From the NCBI GenBank assembly GCA_030654835.1, contig JAURWS010000055.1, positions 1 to 64,000 on the forward strand: a stretch of 64,000 bases of DNA, given 5' to 3'. Under the pieces are notes generated by a model. The model was given only the letters and a program-made list of their open reading frames with translations, was not told where the DNA came from and did not search any database. The stretch is from Gammaproteobacteria bacterium (lineage in GTDB: Bacteria > Pseudomonadota > Gammaproteobacteria > Pseudomonadales > Pseudohongiellaceae). Positions 47,713 to 60,183 of this stretch are shown here, piece after piece. Numbering within the stretch: position 1 is the stretch's first letter; the number at the start of each line of letters is the position of its first letter. Both the position numbers and the translations under genes were made by a program.

Positions 47713-49548
47713 ATGCCACTTTCAGTGCACATTCCAGCCCCACGACGCGCCGCAATTTTTACATGGGTTTCCGTGTTCCTCGGCAGCGTTCTGATGGCCT
47801 GGGTGCCAGATATCACGTTTGAGTCCGGGTTGTTCCTGCTTGGTGCTGCCGTGGTGCAGGCCACACTGCTGAGCTCTCCCGCACTGCTGTTGTTCCTCCT
47901 GTGGCACTGGCGTTCCCGTTCCGGCGCCAAATCACCCTGGCTCGCGGGTTCCGTCACTGTGGCCGCCGTGTTGCTCGTGCTGTTCCTGGTGGTGAATTAC
48001 AAGCTGCGGGACATGTACGGCTTTTACTTCAATTTCTTCGTCCTGAATCTGCTGATGACACCCGGCGGTGTCGAAGCGATGGGCGTGTCCGCATCGACCA
48101 ATGTTACGATTGCGATCGTGGTCGTGACCCTGGCCATTGCCGTGTGGCTGCTCCTGCGTTTCATTCCCTTCGAGCGGTTGTGGGCGCGTCGCTTGCGTGT
48201 CAGTTACCTGGCATCGGGTTTCATCGGCGTGTTCGTGGTGCAGGGAGGTTGGTATGCCTGGTCCGAGTTTCACTACGACAGGACCGTGCTGCAGATAGCC
48301 GACCGAATCATCTGGTACATGCCCGTGACTGCGCGCACTTTTTTCGAGGATATGGGTGCCACGATCGATCGTCCCGAGGGCGCGGATATGGACGTCGCCA
48401 TCAGCGGCGGCAGCCTCAATTACCCTGAAGCCCCCGATGAGCCATTGACGACGCCCTACAACATCGTCTGGCTGGTGGCCGAATCCTGGCGTGCCGACAT
48501 GCTCACGCCCGAGATCATGCCGCAGACCTGGGCCTTCGCGCAGAAGACCAAGCAATTCCGTGAGCATTACAGCGGCGGCAATGGCACACGCATGGGCATG
48601 TTCTCGCAATTTTATGGCCTCTATGGCAGTTACTGGTTCGACTTTCTCAATTCGGGACGTCAGCCCCTGTTGATGGAAGTTCTGCAGAAGAACGACTACG
48701 ACATGATGGCCTACACCAGTTCGCGCTTCTCCTATCCGGAGTTCGACAAGACCGTGTTCGCCGGGCTCCCTGCCGCGCAGTTGCAATCTTATACCGAGGG
48801 GGCAGGCTGGGAGCGAGATCGTAAAAACGTCGCAGACCTGCTTGGCTATATCGAGAAGGCGGAAGACCCATTCTTCGGTTTCATGTTCTTCGAGTCCGCC
48901 CATGCCAATTACTATTTTCCCGAAGAGTCAGTCATCGCGCCGGATTACATCGAGGATTTCAATTATCTGACGCTCGATATCGAGAAAGAGATCGAGCGTA
49001 TTCGCGCTCGCTACATCAACGCCAATCATCACCTCGACAGTCAGCTGGGGCGTGTGTTCGCGGCGCTGGAAGAGCAGGGCAAGCTCGACAACACCATCGT
49101 GATTGTCACCGGGGATCATGGTGAAGAATTCATGGAAAATGGGCGCTGGGGGCACAACTCGACTTTCAGTCAGGAACAGATCCGTGTACCTTTCCTACTC
49201 TACGTTCCAGGGCAGGCGCCGACGCAGTTCGACGTCATGACCAGTCATCACGATGTGCCCGCTACGGTGCTCGCTGCACTGGGAATGGACATCGATCCGG
49301 CAACCTACAGTTATGGGCACGACCTGCTTGCGGCTGACTACCATCGCGATTACACCGTTGCCAGTGATTGGCACGGCAACACGCTGATAACGCCGGACGT
49401 AAAGATGGTCTTCAGCAAGAAGGGCGCGTTCTACGATGATGTTGCCACCACGCTGGAGGACGACCCGATCGATCTTGCCGCCACAAAGGCTCCCTACCGG
49501 GACGCGCTGGGGCTGTTTACCCGGGAATTATCGCGGTTCTATCAGTGA
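47713..49548 (+). CDS. Inner-membrane sulfatase-like protein (YejM/PbgA type)
   Basis: 611 aa. Five N-terminal helices (about 12-178, DUF3413-like) are followed by a periplasmic alkaline-phosphatase/sulfatase-fold domain (about 247-600). Metal and nucleophile positions appear retained: Glu257 in LVAESWRAD, Thr292 in GNGTRMGMF and DHGEEF with HNS further on. In E. coli YejM lost activity and regulates LPS synthesis; EptA-type relatives add phosphoethanolamine. With a Thr nucleophile this one could be an active transferase or hydrolase. PmrA-like boxes upstream fit an envelope-modification role. Confidence 0.82.
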   Translation: MPLSVHIPAPRRAAIFTWVSVFLGSVLMAWVPDITFESGLFLLGAAVVQATLLSSPALLLFLLWHWRSRSGAKSPWLAGSVTVAAVLLVLFLVVNYKLRDMYGFYFNFFVLNLLMTPGGVEAMGVSASTNVTIAIVVVTLAIAVWLLLRFIPFERLWARRLRVSYLASGFIGVFVVQGGWYAWSEFHYDRTVLQIADRIIWYMPVTARTFFEDMGATIDRPEGADMDVAISGGSLNYPEAPDEPLTTPYNIVWLVAESWRADMLTPEIMPQTWAFAQKTKQFREHYSGGNGTRMGMFSQFYGLYGSYWFDFLNSGRQPLLMEVLQKNDYDMMAYTSSRFSYPEFDKTVFAGLPAAQLQSYTEGAGWERDRKNVADLLGYIEKAEDPFFGFMFFESAHANYYFPEESVIAPDYIEDFNYLTLDIEKEIERIRARYINANHHLDSQLGRVFAALEEQGKLDNTIVIVTGDHGEEFMENGRWGHNSTFSQEQIRVPFLLYVPGQAPTQFDVMTSHHDVPATVLAALGMDIDPATYSYGHDLLAADYHRDYTVASDWHGNTLITPDVKMVFSKKGAFYDDVATTLEDDPIDLAATKAPYRDALGLFTRELSRFYQ

Positions 49549-49596
49549 GTCGCTGACAACGAGAGCCGTGCTGGCAGAGAGCTTCTCTGAGGGCAA

Positions 49597-50425
49597 ATGA
49601 TTACAGCTACCGCTAGTTCTAACGTGTTCCCCTCTGCTCGAACAGCGGAGGCTGCTGATGCTGCTGACGATTGTGCTGAGAGTCTGCTCGCTACGGCAGG
49701 TTACTGCGATTTCGAAGACTACTGGCGCTCGCCCAGCGAGTTCGTCGAACCGATGAACGTGCGCCGCAATGGCTGGAGTGCGGTTTCCCTTCTGAGTGTG
49801 CCCGATGCGCAGGGGCGCGAGAGTCGCTTTTACCTCAAGCGTCAGGAAAACCAGCTGCGTTATTCCTGGCGCCATCCAATTGGGGCGCTGACCTATCAAT
49901 ACGAGGTCGAAGCGTTTCAGAAGGCCGACTGCTTCAAATTGCCGACCGCAGAACTGATTACCTATGGTTTTCGCAGAAATGGTGCGACACGGCGCGGTAT
50001 CGTCGTGACCCGTGAAATAGCGCTGCCGGCCCTGTCTGATTTTCAAAACGTCGCCACCGACTGGCCTGCGCTGCTGCCCGCGTTGCGCAATGCCGGCCGA
50101 GAGCTGTTGCGCCTGCACCTGTGTGACTGGCAGCATGGCGCCCTGTATCCTTCTCATATTTTTATTGATCCTTCGAACGGTCGAATTCGTCTGATTGACT
50201 TCGAAAGAGCGCGTCGCGCGTGTGCCTGTAAAGCGGCGGAAGCCGATCTGCTGCAATTTCTCAAGCGCGCAGACTGGATACCCGATGTCGCACTCGCGGC
50301 TCTCCTCGAAGCCTATCGCCTGCGCATGCCCGGTCTGTTGCATCGACTCGGCGAGCGCTTTCCCCATCGTAGTCTCCTGTTGCAGGAGCCGTCCCAAATA
50401 AAAAAAAACAGTGAGCGAGAAAACA

Positions 50426-50433
<8 letters not shown>
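49597..50433 (+). CDS. InaA/Kdo-kinase-type protein kinase-like enzyme
   Basis: 278 aa, ATG 49597 with GAGGGC ahead. Contains FYLKRQENQ (Lys of the N-lobe) and LRLHLCDWQHGALYPSHIFID plus RLIDFERAR (metal-binding Asp), the pattern of the lipopolysaccharide-kinase (InaA, WaaP, KdkA) family. It probably phosphorylates a sugar of the LPS core. Second gene of the sulfatase operon, overlapping the methyltransferase. Confidence 0.85.
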
Positions 50434-52571
<2,138 letters not shown>

Positions 52572-52634
52572 TTGCTCGTGCGGTCAGTTTTTCCATCCAG
52601 AATCGCATCGCGACCACCATCAAGAAAGCAGAGC

Positions 52635-54218
52635 ATGAGCAGCAAAAACATCCACAGTCAGAAAATACTCATTCTGGATTTCGGTTCCCAATACACCCAG
52701 CTGATCGCACGCCGCGTGCGCGAGCTGGGAGTTTATTGCGAGATATGGGCATGGGACAACGCCAGCCCCGACGACATCAAAGCCTTCGGCGCCCGCGGCA
52801 TCATCCTCTCCGGCTCACCGGAAAGCACAACCGTCGCCGACTTTCCTCGCGCACCAGCCTTCCTGTTCGAAGGCGACCTGCCACTGCTGGGCATCTGCTA
52901 CGGCATGCAGACCATGGCCATGCAGATGGGTGGCCATGTGGAAGCCTCGGACAAATCCGAGTTCGGCTATGCCGAAGTGACGTTGCCCAATCCTTGCCCA
53001 CTTTTCGATGGCATCGAAGACCGCATCAACGACAGCGGCACCCCGATCCTCGACGTGTGGATGAGCCACGGCGACAAGGTCGTCAAGCTGCCACCGGACT
53101 TCATTATCACCGCAGCCACCGAGACCGCGCCCATCGCCGCGATGTCCCACGTCAGCAAACCTTTCTTCGGCATCCAGTTCCATCCGGAAGTTACGCACAC
53201 CTCCCAGGGCTTACGCATTCTTGAACGCTTCGTGCGCAATATCTGCGACTGCGAAGCACTCTGGACATCAGCCAACATCATCGAAGACGCCATCGCCCGC
53301 GTGCGCGCACAAGTGGGCAGCGATCACGTCCTGCTCGGTCTTTCCGGCGGCGTCGATTCCTCCGTCGTCGCAGCACTGCTGCACAAAGCCATCGGCGATC
53401 AACTCACCTGCGTGTTCGTCGACAATGGGCTGCTGCGCCTGAACGAAGGCGACCAGGTCATGGCCACGTTCGCGAAGAACATGGGTGTGAAAGTGATCCG
53501 TGCCGATGCCGAAGCGAAATTCCTCGGCGCGCTGGCCGGCGTCAGTGATCCCGAATTGAAACGCAAGGCCATCGGCAACACCTTCATCCAGGTGTTCGAT
53601 GAAGAAGCCTCAAAAATTCATAACGTGAAGTGGCTGGCGCAAGGCACCATTTACCCGGATGTGATCGAGTCTGCTGGATCAAAAACCGGCAAGGCCCACG
53701 TCATCAAATCCCACCACAACGTCGGCGGCCTGCCCGAAGACATGAAACTGGGCCTCGTGGAACCTCTGCGCGAATTGTTCAAGGACGAGGTGCGCAAGAT
53801 CGGGCTGGAGCTTGGGTTGCCCTACGACATGGTCTATCGGCATCCGTTCCCTGGGCCTGGATTGGGCGTGCGGATACTTGGGGAAGTGAAGAAGGAATAT
53901 TGTGATGTGTTGCGACGGGCTGATGCGATCTTCATGGAAGAACTGCATCGGTCAGGGTGGTATCACAAGACCAGTCAGGCGTTTGCGGTGTTTCTGCCGG
54001 TGAAATCTGTGGGCGTGGTGGGGGATGCGCGACGGTATTCTTGGGTGATTTCGTTGCGGGCTGTGGAGACGATTGATTTCATGACGGCTCGGTGGGCGCA
54101 TCTTCCATACGAACTGTTGGAGACTGTTAGTAATCGGATTATTAATGAGATTGCTGAGGTTTCGCGGGTGGCTTATGACGTTTCTAGTAAGCCGCCGGCT
54201 ACGATTGAATGGGAGTAG
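52635..54218 (+). CDS. guaA: GMP synthase (glutamine-hydrolysing)
   Basis: 527 aa from ATG 52635 ([23 protein letters not shown]). Amidotransferase domain with GICYGMQ and [11 protein letters not shown]-pyrophosphatase loop LSGGVDSSV, and the C-terminal dimer domain ending PPATIEWE. The last ~430 bases change to G/T-rich third codon positions compared with C-rich upstream parts. guaA 3' ends are known integration sites for genomic islands, and everything downstream here is accessory. The protein is complete. Confidence 0.97.
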   Translation: MSSKNIHSQKILILDFGSQYTQLIARRVRELGVYCEIWAWDNASPDDIKAFGARGIILSGSPESTTVADFPRAPAFLFEGDLPLLGICYGMQTMAMQMGGHVEASDKSEFGYAEVTLPNPCPLFDGIEDRINDSGTPILDVWMSHGDKVVKLPPDFIITAATETAPIAAMSHVSKPFFGIQFHPEVTHTSQGLRILERFVRNICDCEALWTSANIIEDAIARVRAQVGSDHVLLGLSGGVDSSVVAALLHKAIGDQLTCVFVDNGLLRLNEGDQVMATFAKNMGVKVIRADAEAKFLGALAGVSDPELKRKAIGNTFIQVFDEEASKIHNVKWLAQGTIYPDVIESAGSKTGKAHVIKSHHNVGGLPEDMKLGLVEPLRELFKDEVRKIGLELGLPYDMVYRHPFPGPGLGVRILGEVKKEYCDVLRRADAIFMEELHRSGWYHKTSQAFAVFLPVKSVGVVGDARRYSWVISLRAVETIDFMTARWAHLPYELLETVSNRIINEIAEVSRVAYDVSSKPPATIEWE

Positions 54219-54316
54219 AGGCAGCAAGGTAAGCTCATACTTGGGATGCGAAAGGTGCGAAAGTTAAACAAGCGTAACAGAGGAAATACCGAACACGCGT
54301 TGCGCCGCGATCTTCT

Positions 54317-56481
54317 TTATACCTTATAGAGCGAACGGGAATACTTCAAGCGGTCCAACTTTTCTTGAAAAGGAGCCGGATTGAGCTGAATGGTAAGATT
54401 CTGGAGGGTACGGGCTAACCCAGAATCACATCTCTCAATAATCGAATTTAGCGTTCTGAGTTTGCAGCTTTTTTGGGGAGTCCGCGCCATAATTTCTATA
54501 GCTACTCTACCGAATACATCAATGCATATTGTATCGTCCATAATTAAATCGAGTATAACGTAGGACAGAACTCTAACCAGCTCATCAGGGGAAACTCCAT
54601 ACTCCTCTGATAAAGTGACAGGCAAGTTAAAATGATCTAATAATTCAGGTCTAAAATCACTTATCAACCCATCCCCGAACAGAGCTTTTTTAATATCTTC
54701 TGGAGAGATCGAAAGAAATCTCAATCTGTAGTTTGATAAAAATCCGAAATACTCCAAGTACTTTAAGAAATTAATTCTTCCAAGTTCGTACATAGCTCGA
54801 ATGAGAGCTAGAGAGGAAATGTGATCCAGCTTCTCATACCCAAGTACAAGTTCAGAAGCTCGTAAATAGTGGGAATCATCTGTGATCAATTGGAAATGAT
54901 GCTTCCTAGCTAAAATCGAGGCATCAACTAACTCTGAAGGCAATAGGCTCTCAATCATATCTTTTGACTTGTTTGCATCCGATATCTGGGCAATGCGTCC
55001 ATTTTCTTCCTCACAATTCTTGATTGCCTCTAATAGGGATTGATGAACAGTTAGGTTTCGCGCTTTGTCGTGTTCTGAATATACTATCTTCCCTTGTCTT
55101 ACAGACAAGGAGCCTTTCGAACTATCGGCAGATGAAAACTTATGAGCCAGCCCCGTCAGAAGTCTAACCACGGATCTCGGAACTTTAAGGTTTGGAAGTT
55201 CCGAAAGTACTCGACAAAAAATCGAAAACTCTGACAAAAATACAGCCGAGGTTCCATCAAGATACGCATCCGATTTGGTTGTTAAGAGTTTCTTCGCGCG
55301 AGCAACTTGATCACCGAAATCTCTAACAGTGCCATCCGAAAAATTAATATATCCCGCACTCTCTCCGATAATTCTTCCAAGGGCATTGTTAAAGCCTCCT
55401 TCTGCTTTCGCAAGAAAGGCAAAAGGCAGTGCTTGTTCCCTATAGATATCAAAAACAGAGTTATCTGGGTCAGTTATCGATTTTAGTGTCCTTGTCAAGT
55501 GCTCTGAATCGATCTTTCCGTCTATTTCCTTTATCGAAAAAAGACGAACGCCGGGTATCAAATCTTTCTGAGAAAGCTTTTGAAAGGCATTCCTGATTTT
55601 CTGAAAAATGTAACCTTCTCGAGTAAGTATGCTAGAAACTACATCGTGTGAAGAGGTTCTCTCAAACTCAGATACGAATCTAATTGGGTCCTCAAGTTTC
55701 TTATGACGGAATTCTTCGTACAGGTGGGATTCAGATTTAATATGAATCGCATCGAGCGAATTTTCTCCTCCAACCCTGTACCATTGGTCTTCGCCTTTGA
55801 GTTGTACATATGAACCATCGGTCACAACTGGCAATTTTAAGTCGTCACTATTTACGTGTTCACCTATTCTGATGCAAACCGAAAAGAATAGCCTCGCATA
55901 CTCACTCTGATTCAGGCCATTTTTACTTTCAATCGCAGAAACAATAGACTCTAAAGCCTTCCCGAATTCTCCTCTTGCCATATATACTTCTGGGACAAAT
56001 GAAATGCTTGAAGTGAAATTGGATAACTTACTGTCATGCATGGTCACTAGCGTCATTGCTTCGTCTAAATATTTTGGATCCGATTTGCTACGTTCGAAGC
56101 AAGCCATCAAGATGTTGTTGTAGACGCTTTTTCTATTTTTAATGTTCAATAGTTCGTCATTACTTTTTAATAAAAGTAACTTCTTTCCAGCTGAAATTGC
56201 TCTTGTAAAATCCCCGGATGCAAGAAGTGCTTTCAGTTGAATTAGTAAGTATCGGATCGGTAAGTCGCTACCTTTAAACTCCTCTAATCTATCAATAAAT
56301 TGGAGTTCAGAATCCCAAGCCCCGGCCTTACTGGCAACTTCTAGAAATTGATCAATTTCGTAGATTCCGACAATTGAAGGATCGATTTCTTTTGCTATAT
56401 CAAAAGCAGTAGAATAATCTTTTGATTCACAAAGAATGTGGAAGCGAACTCTCTTCTTTGTTACTTCGTCAATATTAAGAT
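54317..56481 (-). pseudogene. C-terminal part of a large PIN-domain protein, cut by ISL3 insertion
   Basis: The frame is open on the minus strand from the IS edge (56481) to the stop at 54317, about 720 codons. A TTG at 56149 is only an internal start candidate. Helical, possibly TPR-like, repeats come first (CESKDYSTAFDIAKEID, ALLASGDFTRAISAGKKLLLL, VYMARGEFGKALESIVSAIES). A PIN-like nuclease region follows with acidic residues in YLDGTSAVFLSEF, LPNLKVPRSV, ELVDASILARKHHFQLITDD. Base composition is strongly AT-rich. Together with 57786-58145 it probably formed one protein of about 840 aa. Domain make-up suggests a defence-type RNase; unproved. Confidence 0.6.
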
Positions 56482-57785
56482 GGGGGCTTCACCGTTTGAA
56501 GTGGGTAGATTACCCTTATCCCCATGAGAGACACAGACCTTTACGCACAGATTTTAGGATTGCAGACGCCTTGGCATGTCAGTGGTGTGCTGCTTAACAG
56601 AGCAGATTCGAATGTTACCGTGCAGGTGGCAGCACAGAGCGCTCAGTGGTGTTGTCCGCGCTGCAATAAGCCCAGCCCGAGGTATGACAAACGGATTTGC
56701 CGTTGGCGTCACCTGGACACCATGCAGTACCACACGATACTGGAGGCCGAGGTGCCACGAGTGAAGTGTGATGAGCACGGAGTTTTGTTGGTGGAAGTTC
56801 CATGGGCCGAACCCGGTTCTGGCTACACGGCCATGTTTGAGTCCGTGGTGATTGACTGGTTGCTCAGAACGGATTCGCAGTCGGTGGCGCATATGTTGGA
56901 CCTGTCCTGGGGGGTAGTGGATCGGATCATGCAGCGTGCTGTCGCACGAGGTCTTGGCAGGCGAGAGGAGTTATACCCGGTGCACCTGAGTGTCGATGAG
57001 ACCTCTTTCCAGAAGCGTCATGAGTACGTCACGGTGGTCACTGATCAGGACAGCAGCCGAGTGTTGTATGTTGCGGATGATCGCACGACGCAAAGCCTTG
57101 ATGGGTTTTACAAAACGCTGAGCGCGCAGCAGCGTGAAGGCATTCGCTCGGTCGCGATGGATATGTGGCCCGCGTTTATCCGCGCCACTCTGGATGCAGT
57201 GCCCGATGCGCAGCACAAGATTTCATTCGACAAGTTTCACGTTGCCAAGTATCTGGGGGATGCGCTGGATAAAGTGCGACGTGAGGAACATAGAACACTG
57301 CAGCGCAATGGTGACACGCGTTTGAATAGAACCCGCTATCAGTGGCTCACCAATCCGAACAATATGAGTCGGGAGCAGAAACAACATTTCACTCATTTGC
57401 GCGAAAGTACATTACGAACAGCGCGGGCCTGGGCGATGCGGCAGGAGGCAATGAGTTTGTGGGATTACAAGTCTCGCAGTTGGGCACAAAAGGGCTGGTC
57501 GAGTTGGTTGGGATGGGTGCAGCGTTGTCGCTTGGAGCCGATGAAGAAAGTTGGGCAGACGATCAAGCGGCATCTGTGGGGAATCTTGAACGCAGTGGTG
57601 TTAAAGAGTCACAACGGGCATTCGGAAAGTATGAACAGTCGCATTCAGCGCATCAAACGAAAGGCGTGTGGATTTCGCAACAGAGAGCGTTTTCGCAATG
57701 CCATTTACTTTCACTGCGGTGGGCTGGATTTGTATCCGAAGGCGATTAGCGCGTGAGGTTACCCACCTGAAACGGTGAAGCCCCC
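56482..57785 (+). mobile_element. ISL3-family insertion sequence (intact)
   Basis: 1304 bp bounded by imperfect inverted repeats, both beginning GGGGGCTTCACCGTTT and ending GTGGGTA (56482 onward, and 57785 backward). It encodes one full-length transposase. ISL3 elements usually leave 8-bp target duplications; flanks here (ATTAAGAT and TTTTAATA) do not match, so the duplication has been lost or the ends are slightly misplaced. Confidence 0.85.
56524..57756 (+). CDS. ISL3-family transposase
   Basis: 410 aa, normal for the family. An N-terminal zinc-finger region (CCPRCNKPSPRYD, CRWRHLDTMQ, VPRVKCDEHGV) is followed by a DDE domain with VDETSFQKRHEY, AMDMWPAFI, FDKFHVAKYLG, and the terminal Glu region NGHSESMNSRIQRIKRKACGFRN. 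No frameshift or stop is seen, so it may be active. Confidence 0.93.
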   Translation: MRDTDLYAQILGLQTPWHVSGVLLNRADSNVTVQVAAQSAQWCCPRCNKPSPRYDKRICRWRHLDTMQYHTILEAEVPRVKCDEHGVLLVEVPWAEPGSGYTAMFESVVIDWLLRTDSQSVAHMLDLSWGVVDRIMQRAVARGLGRREELYPVHLSVDETSFQKRHEYVTVVTDQDSSRVLYVADDRTTQSLDGFYKTLSAQQREGIRSVAMDMWPAFIRATLDAVPDAQHKISFDKFHVAKYLGDALDKVRREEHRTLQRNGDTRLNRTRYQWLTNPNNMSREQKQHFTHLRESTLRTARAWAMRQEAMSLWDYKSRSWAQKGWSSWLGWVQRCRLEPMKKVGQTIKRHLWGILNAVVLKSHNGHSESMNSRIQRIKRKACGFRNRERFRNAIYFHCGGLDLYPKAISA

Positions 57786-58145
57786 TTTTAATAGAATGCT
57801 CACACCCAAAAATTTGTCATTAAAGACAAAGTTGAATTCTTTGATTTGCGTTACGTGATTCCACTTTTTATGCAGTTTCAAGAAGTCATCTCTCATTTTT
57901 TCTGATGCTTCTTTATCTCTAGATTCAGGGTTTAATGGGGAATAGACTTGATAATAAATTCCATTCTCTTTTCTATACCCATCGTTGCCGCCGTCACCTC
58001 TGTTCCCATATGTGCGTATTCTTTCAAAATCTTCATACTTCCTTTCTAGAATGCTTTCAAAGAATGGCTGGAACTGCGCGGTAGATAAGGTGAATATTTT
58101 GACTGAAAATTGAAGCTCCAGGTAATGACTTAGTTCTGGTTTCAT
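57786..58145 (-). pseudogene. N-terminal part of the interrupted gene (nuclease-like domain)
   Basis: 120 codons on the minus strand up to the IS edge; the frame then reads eight IS-derived residues and stops at 57759. Residues 24-70 (FQPFFESILERKYEDFERIRTYG, then GDGGNDGYRKENGIYYQVY) resemble the PD-(D/E)xK-like N-terminal domains of some defence and ABC-three-component proteins. Asp51, Asp55 and Gln66 are candidate active-site positions. Excising the IS with eight flanking bases joins this frame to 56473 downward in phase. Start ATG 58145 has no clear ribosome binding site. Confidence 0.55.
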
Positions 58146-58372
58146 GCTGGTTCACCGCTTAATAGCATAGATCACGCGTCCGCCGAACAATGCTTAGAAG
58201 GAATTGACTTCAAGTAGTCTCGAAGTTGAAGATAATGCCACGCAGTTAGACGGATTGAAAACAGGTTTATCCCTGCGGAATTCTGACGAATGTGTCGAGA
58301 AACTATGCTGTGGGCTGCAGGGAACCCGGGTCGGAGAGAGCGCCGACGTTGCTTGCGATGACAAACAGGAAT
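58146..58372. other. Intergenic region
   Basis: 227 bases between the interrupted gene and the RhuM-family gene. A stretch around 58317-58366 ending GTTGCTTGCGATGACAAAC looks like part of a dispersed repeat, but one copy is not enough to say. No gene seen. Confidence 0.3.
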
Positions 58373-59413
58373 TCATTTTCTGGATACTTCATCCGTCGCG
58401 CCGCCCTGTATCATCAACCGATCAAAATCACTTTCATACAACCGATCCTGAACGACTCTATATTTCTCAAATTCGCTGAGCGCATGTGCCCTGGCAATTT
58501 CCGCAGTGACCTTCCCAGCGTCCTGCAGGATCTCGCGATCGGTCGCTTCGATAAAGCGGTTAAGGCGGGTTTCCCAGTCCTGCATGGTCATCGGGATTTT
58601 GCGAAGAGCCATGCTTTCAGCCACATCCAGGTAGGCTGACACCAATCGCTCCAGTTGTGCCACCTCATCTTTAGTCAGATAGTTTTTGGCAACGACGACA
58701 TCGAACTTCTGGATCTTGCCGCTGGGGGCATCCGTCCAGGTGGTCAGGCCCATATTCTTGCTGTCGGCATCAGCCCGGTTGTAAATCACTTCAGCGGCCG
58801 TCTGGCCATGGATGGCCCAGTGCAGTTTGTTCTGTACGCTGGCGAAGAAGCGCAGGGTTGCCTGGGCGGTGACATCGTAGTCGAGCGAGGTGGCGTATAT
58901 GTCGGTAATCTTCTGGTAGAACTTGCGCTCAGACATCCGGATTTCCCGAATGCGCTGCAGCTGCTCTTCAAAGTAATGATCACTGAGGATGGACCCGCCG
59001 CTTTTCAGGCGTTCATCATCCATGGTGTAACCCTTGATGGTGAACTCCTCAATGATCGTAGTGGCCCACTTGCGGAACTGCACAGCACGCTCGGAGTTGA
59101 CCTTGTAGCCGACGGCGATGATGGCGGACAAGTTGTAGTGCTTGGTGTTGTAGCTCTTGCCGTCGGTGGCAGTTATCCGAAAATTTCGGATAACTGAATT
59201 TTCCTGTAACTCGCTATCAGTAAAGACTTTTATCAGATGGTAATTGACGGTTCTCACGTCCACATCGTAGAGCAGCGCCATCATCTTCTGGGTAATCCAG
59301 ATGTTTTCGTCGGCATACACCGCTTCCACTCCACCTTCACCGCTGGCGGCGATGAAGGTCAGGTATTCGGCTGCCGACGAACGGGTGATGGAGATGTCCT
59401 TGTTCTTGCTCAT
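58373..59413 (-). CDS. RhuM-family protein
   Basis: 346 aa of the Virulence_RhuM family (PF13310): IWITQKMMALLYDVDVRTVNYHL at the N-terminus, YNLSAIIAVGYKVNSERAVQFRKWA, ILSDHYFEEQLQRIREIRMSE, YATSLDYDVTAQATLRFFASVQNKLHWA. Found widely in genomic islands and near toxin-antitoxin or restriction genes. The molecular function is not established. ATG 59413 has CAGGAAACAAAGAC upstream. Confidence 0.9.
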   Translation of the reverse strand: MSKNKDISITRSSAAEYLTFIAASGEGGVEAVYADENIWITQKMMALLYDVDVRTVNYHLIKVFTDSELQENSVIRNFRITATDGKSYNTKHYNLSAIIAVGYKVNSERAVQFRKWATTIIEEFTIKGYTMDDERLKSGGSILSDHYFEEQLQRIREIRMSERKFYQKITDIYATSLDYDVTAQATLRFFASVQNKLHWAIHGQTAAEVIYNRADADSKNMGLTTWTDAPSGKIQKFDVVVAKNYLTKDEVAQLERLVSAYLDVAESMALRKIPMTMQDWETRLNRFIEATDREILQDAGKVTAEIARAHALSEFEKYRVVQDRLYESDFDRLMIQGGATDEVSRK

Positions 59414-59467
59414 GTCTTTGTTTCCTGCAGGGCGGTATGTGCTCCGGCCCTTACTGTGTCCATTTGA

Positions 59468-59860
59468 TCAGTCTACTTTACGAGGACGACTCAGATCGAG
59501 ATTCGCACCCACCATTGGTGAACGACGCAGTGCCGCAAGGATGCCGCCTTTCTGTGGAGGTTCGCCTGCGACCACCTCATGGGGCTTGGCGGTCATATCC
59601 AAGCCCAGCGCTTGCATCACGGCGAGCGTAGTCTTGAGCGTCGGGTTACCCTGTTCACTGAACGACCGGTAAAGCTGCTCACGTGAAAGCCCGGTTTTTT
59701 GAGATATCTCCGTCATCCCTGTCGCGCGCGCAACCACACCAAGTGCCTTGGCAATATAATCTGCATCGCCAGTTTCAAAAGCATCCGCCATGAAGAAGGC
59801 GATTTCCTCTTGATCCACCAGCACGGTGGCAGGATCGTAGGTTGTCAGTGGTTTAGTCAT
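59468..59860 (-). CDS. HigA-like antitoxin (HI1420/addiction-module antidote family)
   Basis: 130 aa from ATG 59860 with GGGAAATCCAAAG ahead. Typical TKPLTTYDPATVLVDQEEIAFFMADAFETGDADYI start and HTH in ISQKTGLSREQLYRSFSEQGNPTLKTTL. Normally the toxin gene lies directly upstream, ending in an ATGA overlap. Here the overlap is kept but the toxin has only 17 codons. A C-terminal tail of about 35 residues (KGGILAALRRSPMVGAN) exceeds the usual length. Confidence 0.88.
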   Translation of the reverse strand: MTKPLTTYDPATVLVDQEEIAFFMADAFETGDADYIAKALGVVARATGMTEISQKTGLSREQLYRSFSEQGNPTLKTTLAVMQALGLDMTAKPHEVVAGEPPQKGGILAALRRSPMVGANLDLSRPRKVD

Positions 59861-59910
59861 CTTTGGATTTCCCAATTATCGAAAGCTTCCGCCTGTTTGA
59901 ATTTGATCAT
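59857..59910 (-). pseudogene. HI1419/HigB-like toxin, 17-codon stub
   Basis: MIKFKQAEAFDNWEIQR then stop. The first 14 residues match the start of RelE/ParE-type toxins of this family (pattern M-I-x-x-x-Q-x-x-x-F-x-x-W). The stop overlaps the antitoxin ATG by ATGA as in an intact pair. The remaining ~80 codons, with the active site, are gone, so the stub cannot be toxic. Confidence 0.6.
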
Positions 59911-60021
59911 ATGACTTCCGGAATTTACAAACTACATTCATGCGGTCACTCAACGTTCAGTCTAGTCTACCCATCCAACACCGCCCTCGTATGATGAGCA
60001 AATCAGATAGCTTTGGCTGTC

Positions 60022-60183
60022 ATGGACGACACACCTTACTCTTGCTTGATTCTATACGCGACCAGCGTAGACTTTCGACCGTTCTATGACAAAGACGAAG
60101 CGTTGGATTTGAGTACAGAGGAAAAGCGGCTGCTCAAGCAGGCTATCCAGCAAGAGCTAACCGCTCGGAGACAAAAGCAATGA
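60022..60183 (+). pseudogene. RelE/HigB-type toxin, C-terminal stub
   Basis: 53 codons: MDDTPYSCLILYATSVDF, then RPFYDKDEALDLSTEEKRLL and a K/Q/R-rich end. The part from FYDKDE on matches the end of the toxins that precede NadS-type antitoxins (LYDKDE-x-DLT-x-EE). The catalytic N-terminal two thirds are missing. ATGA overlap with the antitoxin is retained. Confidence 0.55.

Noticed and set aside
56466-57793. Eight-bp target duplication of the ISL3 element
   Set aside because: The flanks ATTAAGAT and TTTTAATA share too few positions. I kept the IS ends by inverted repeat only.
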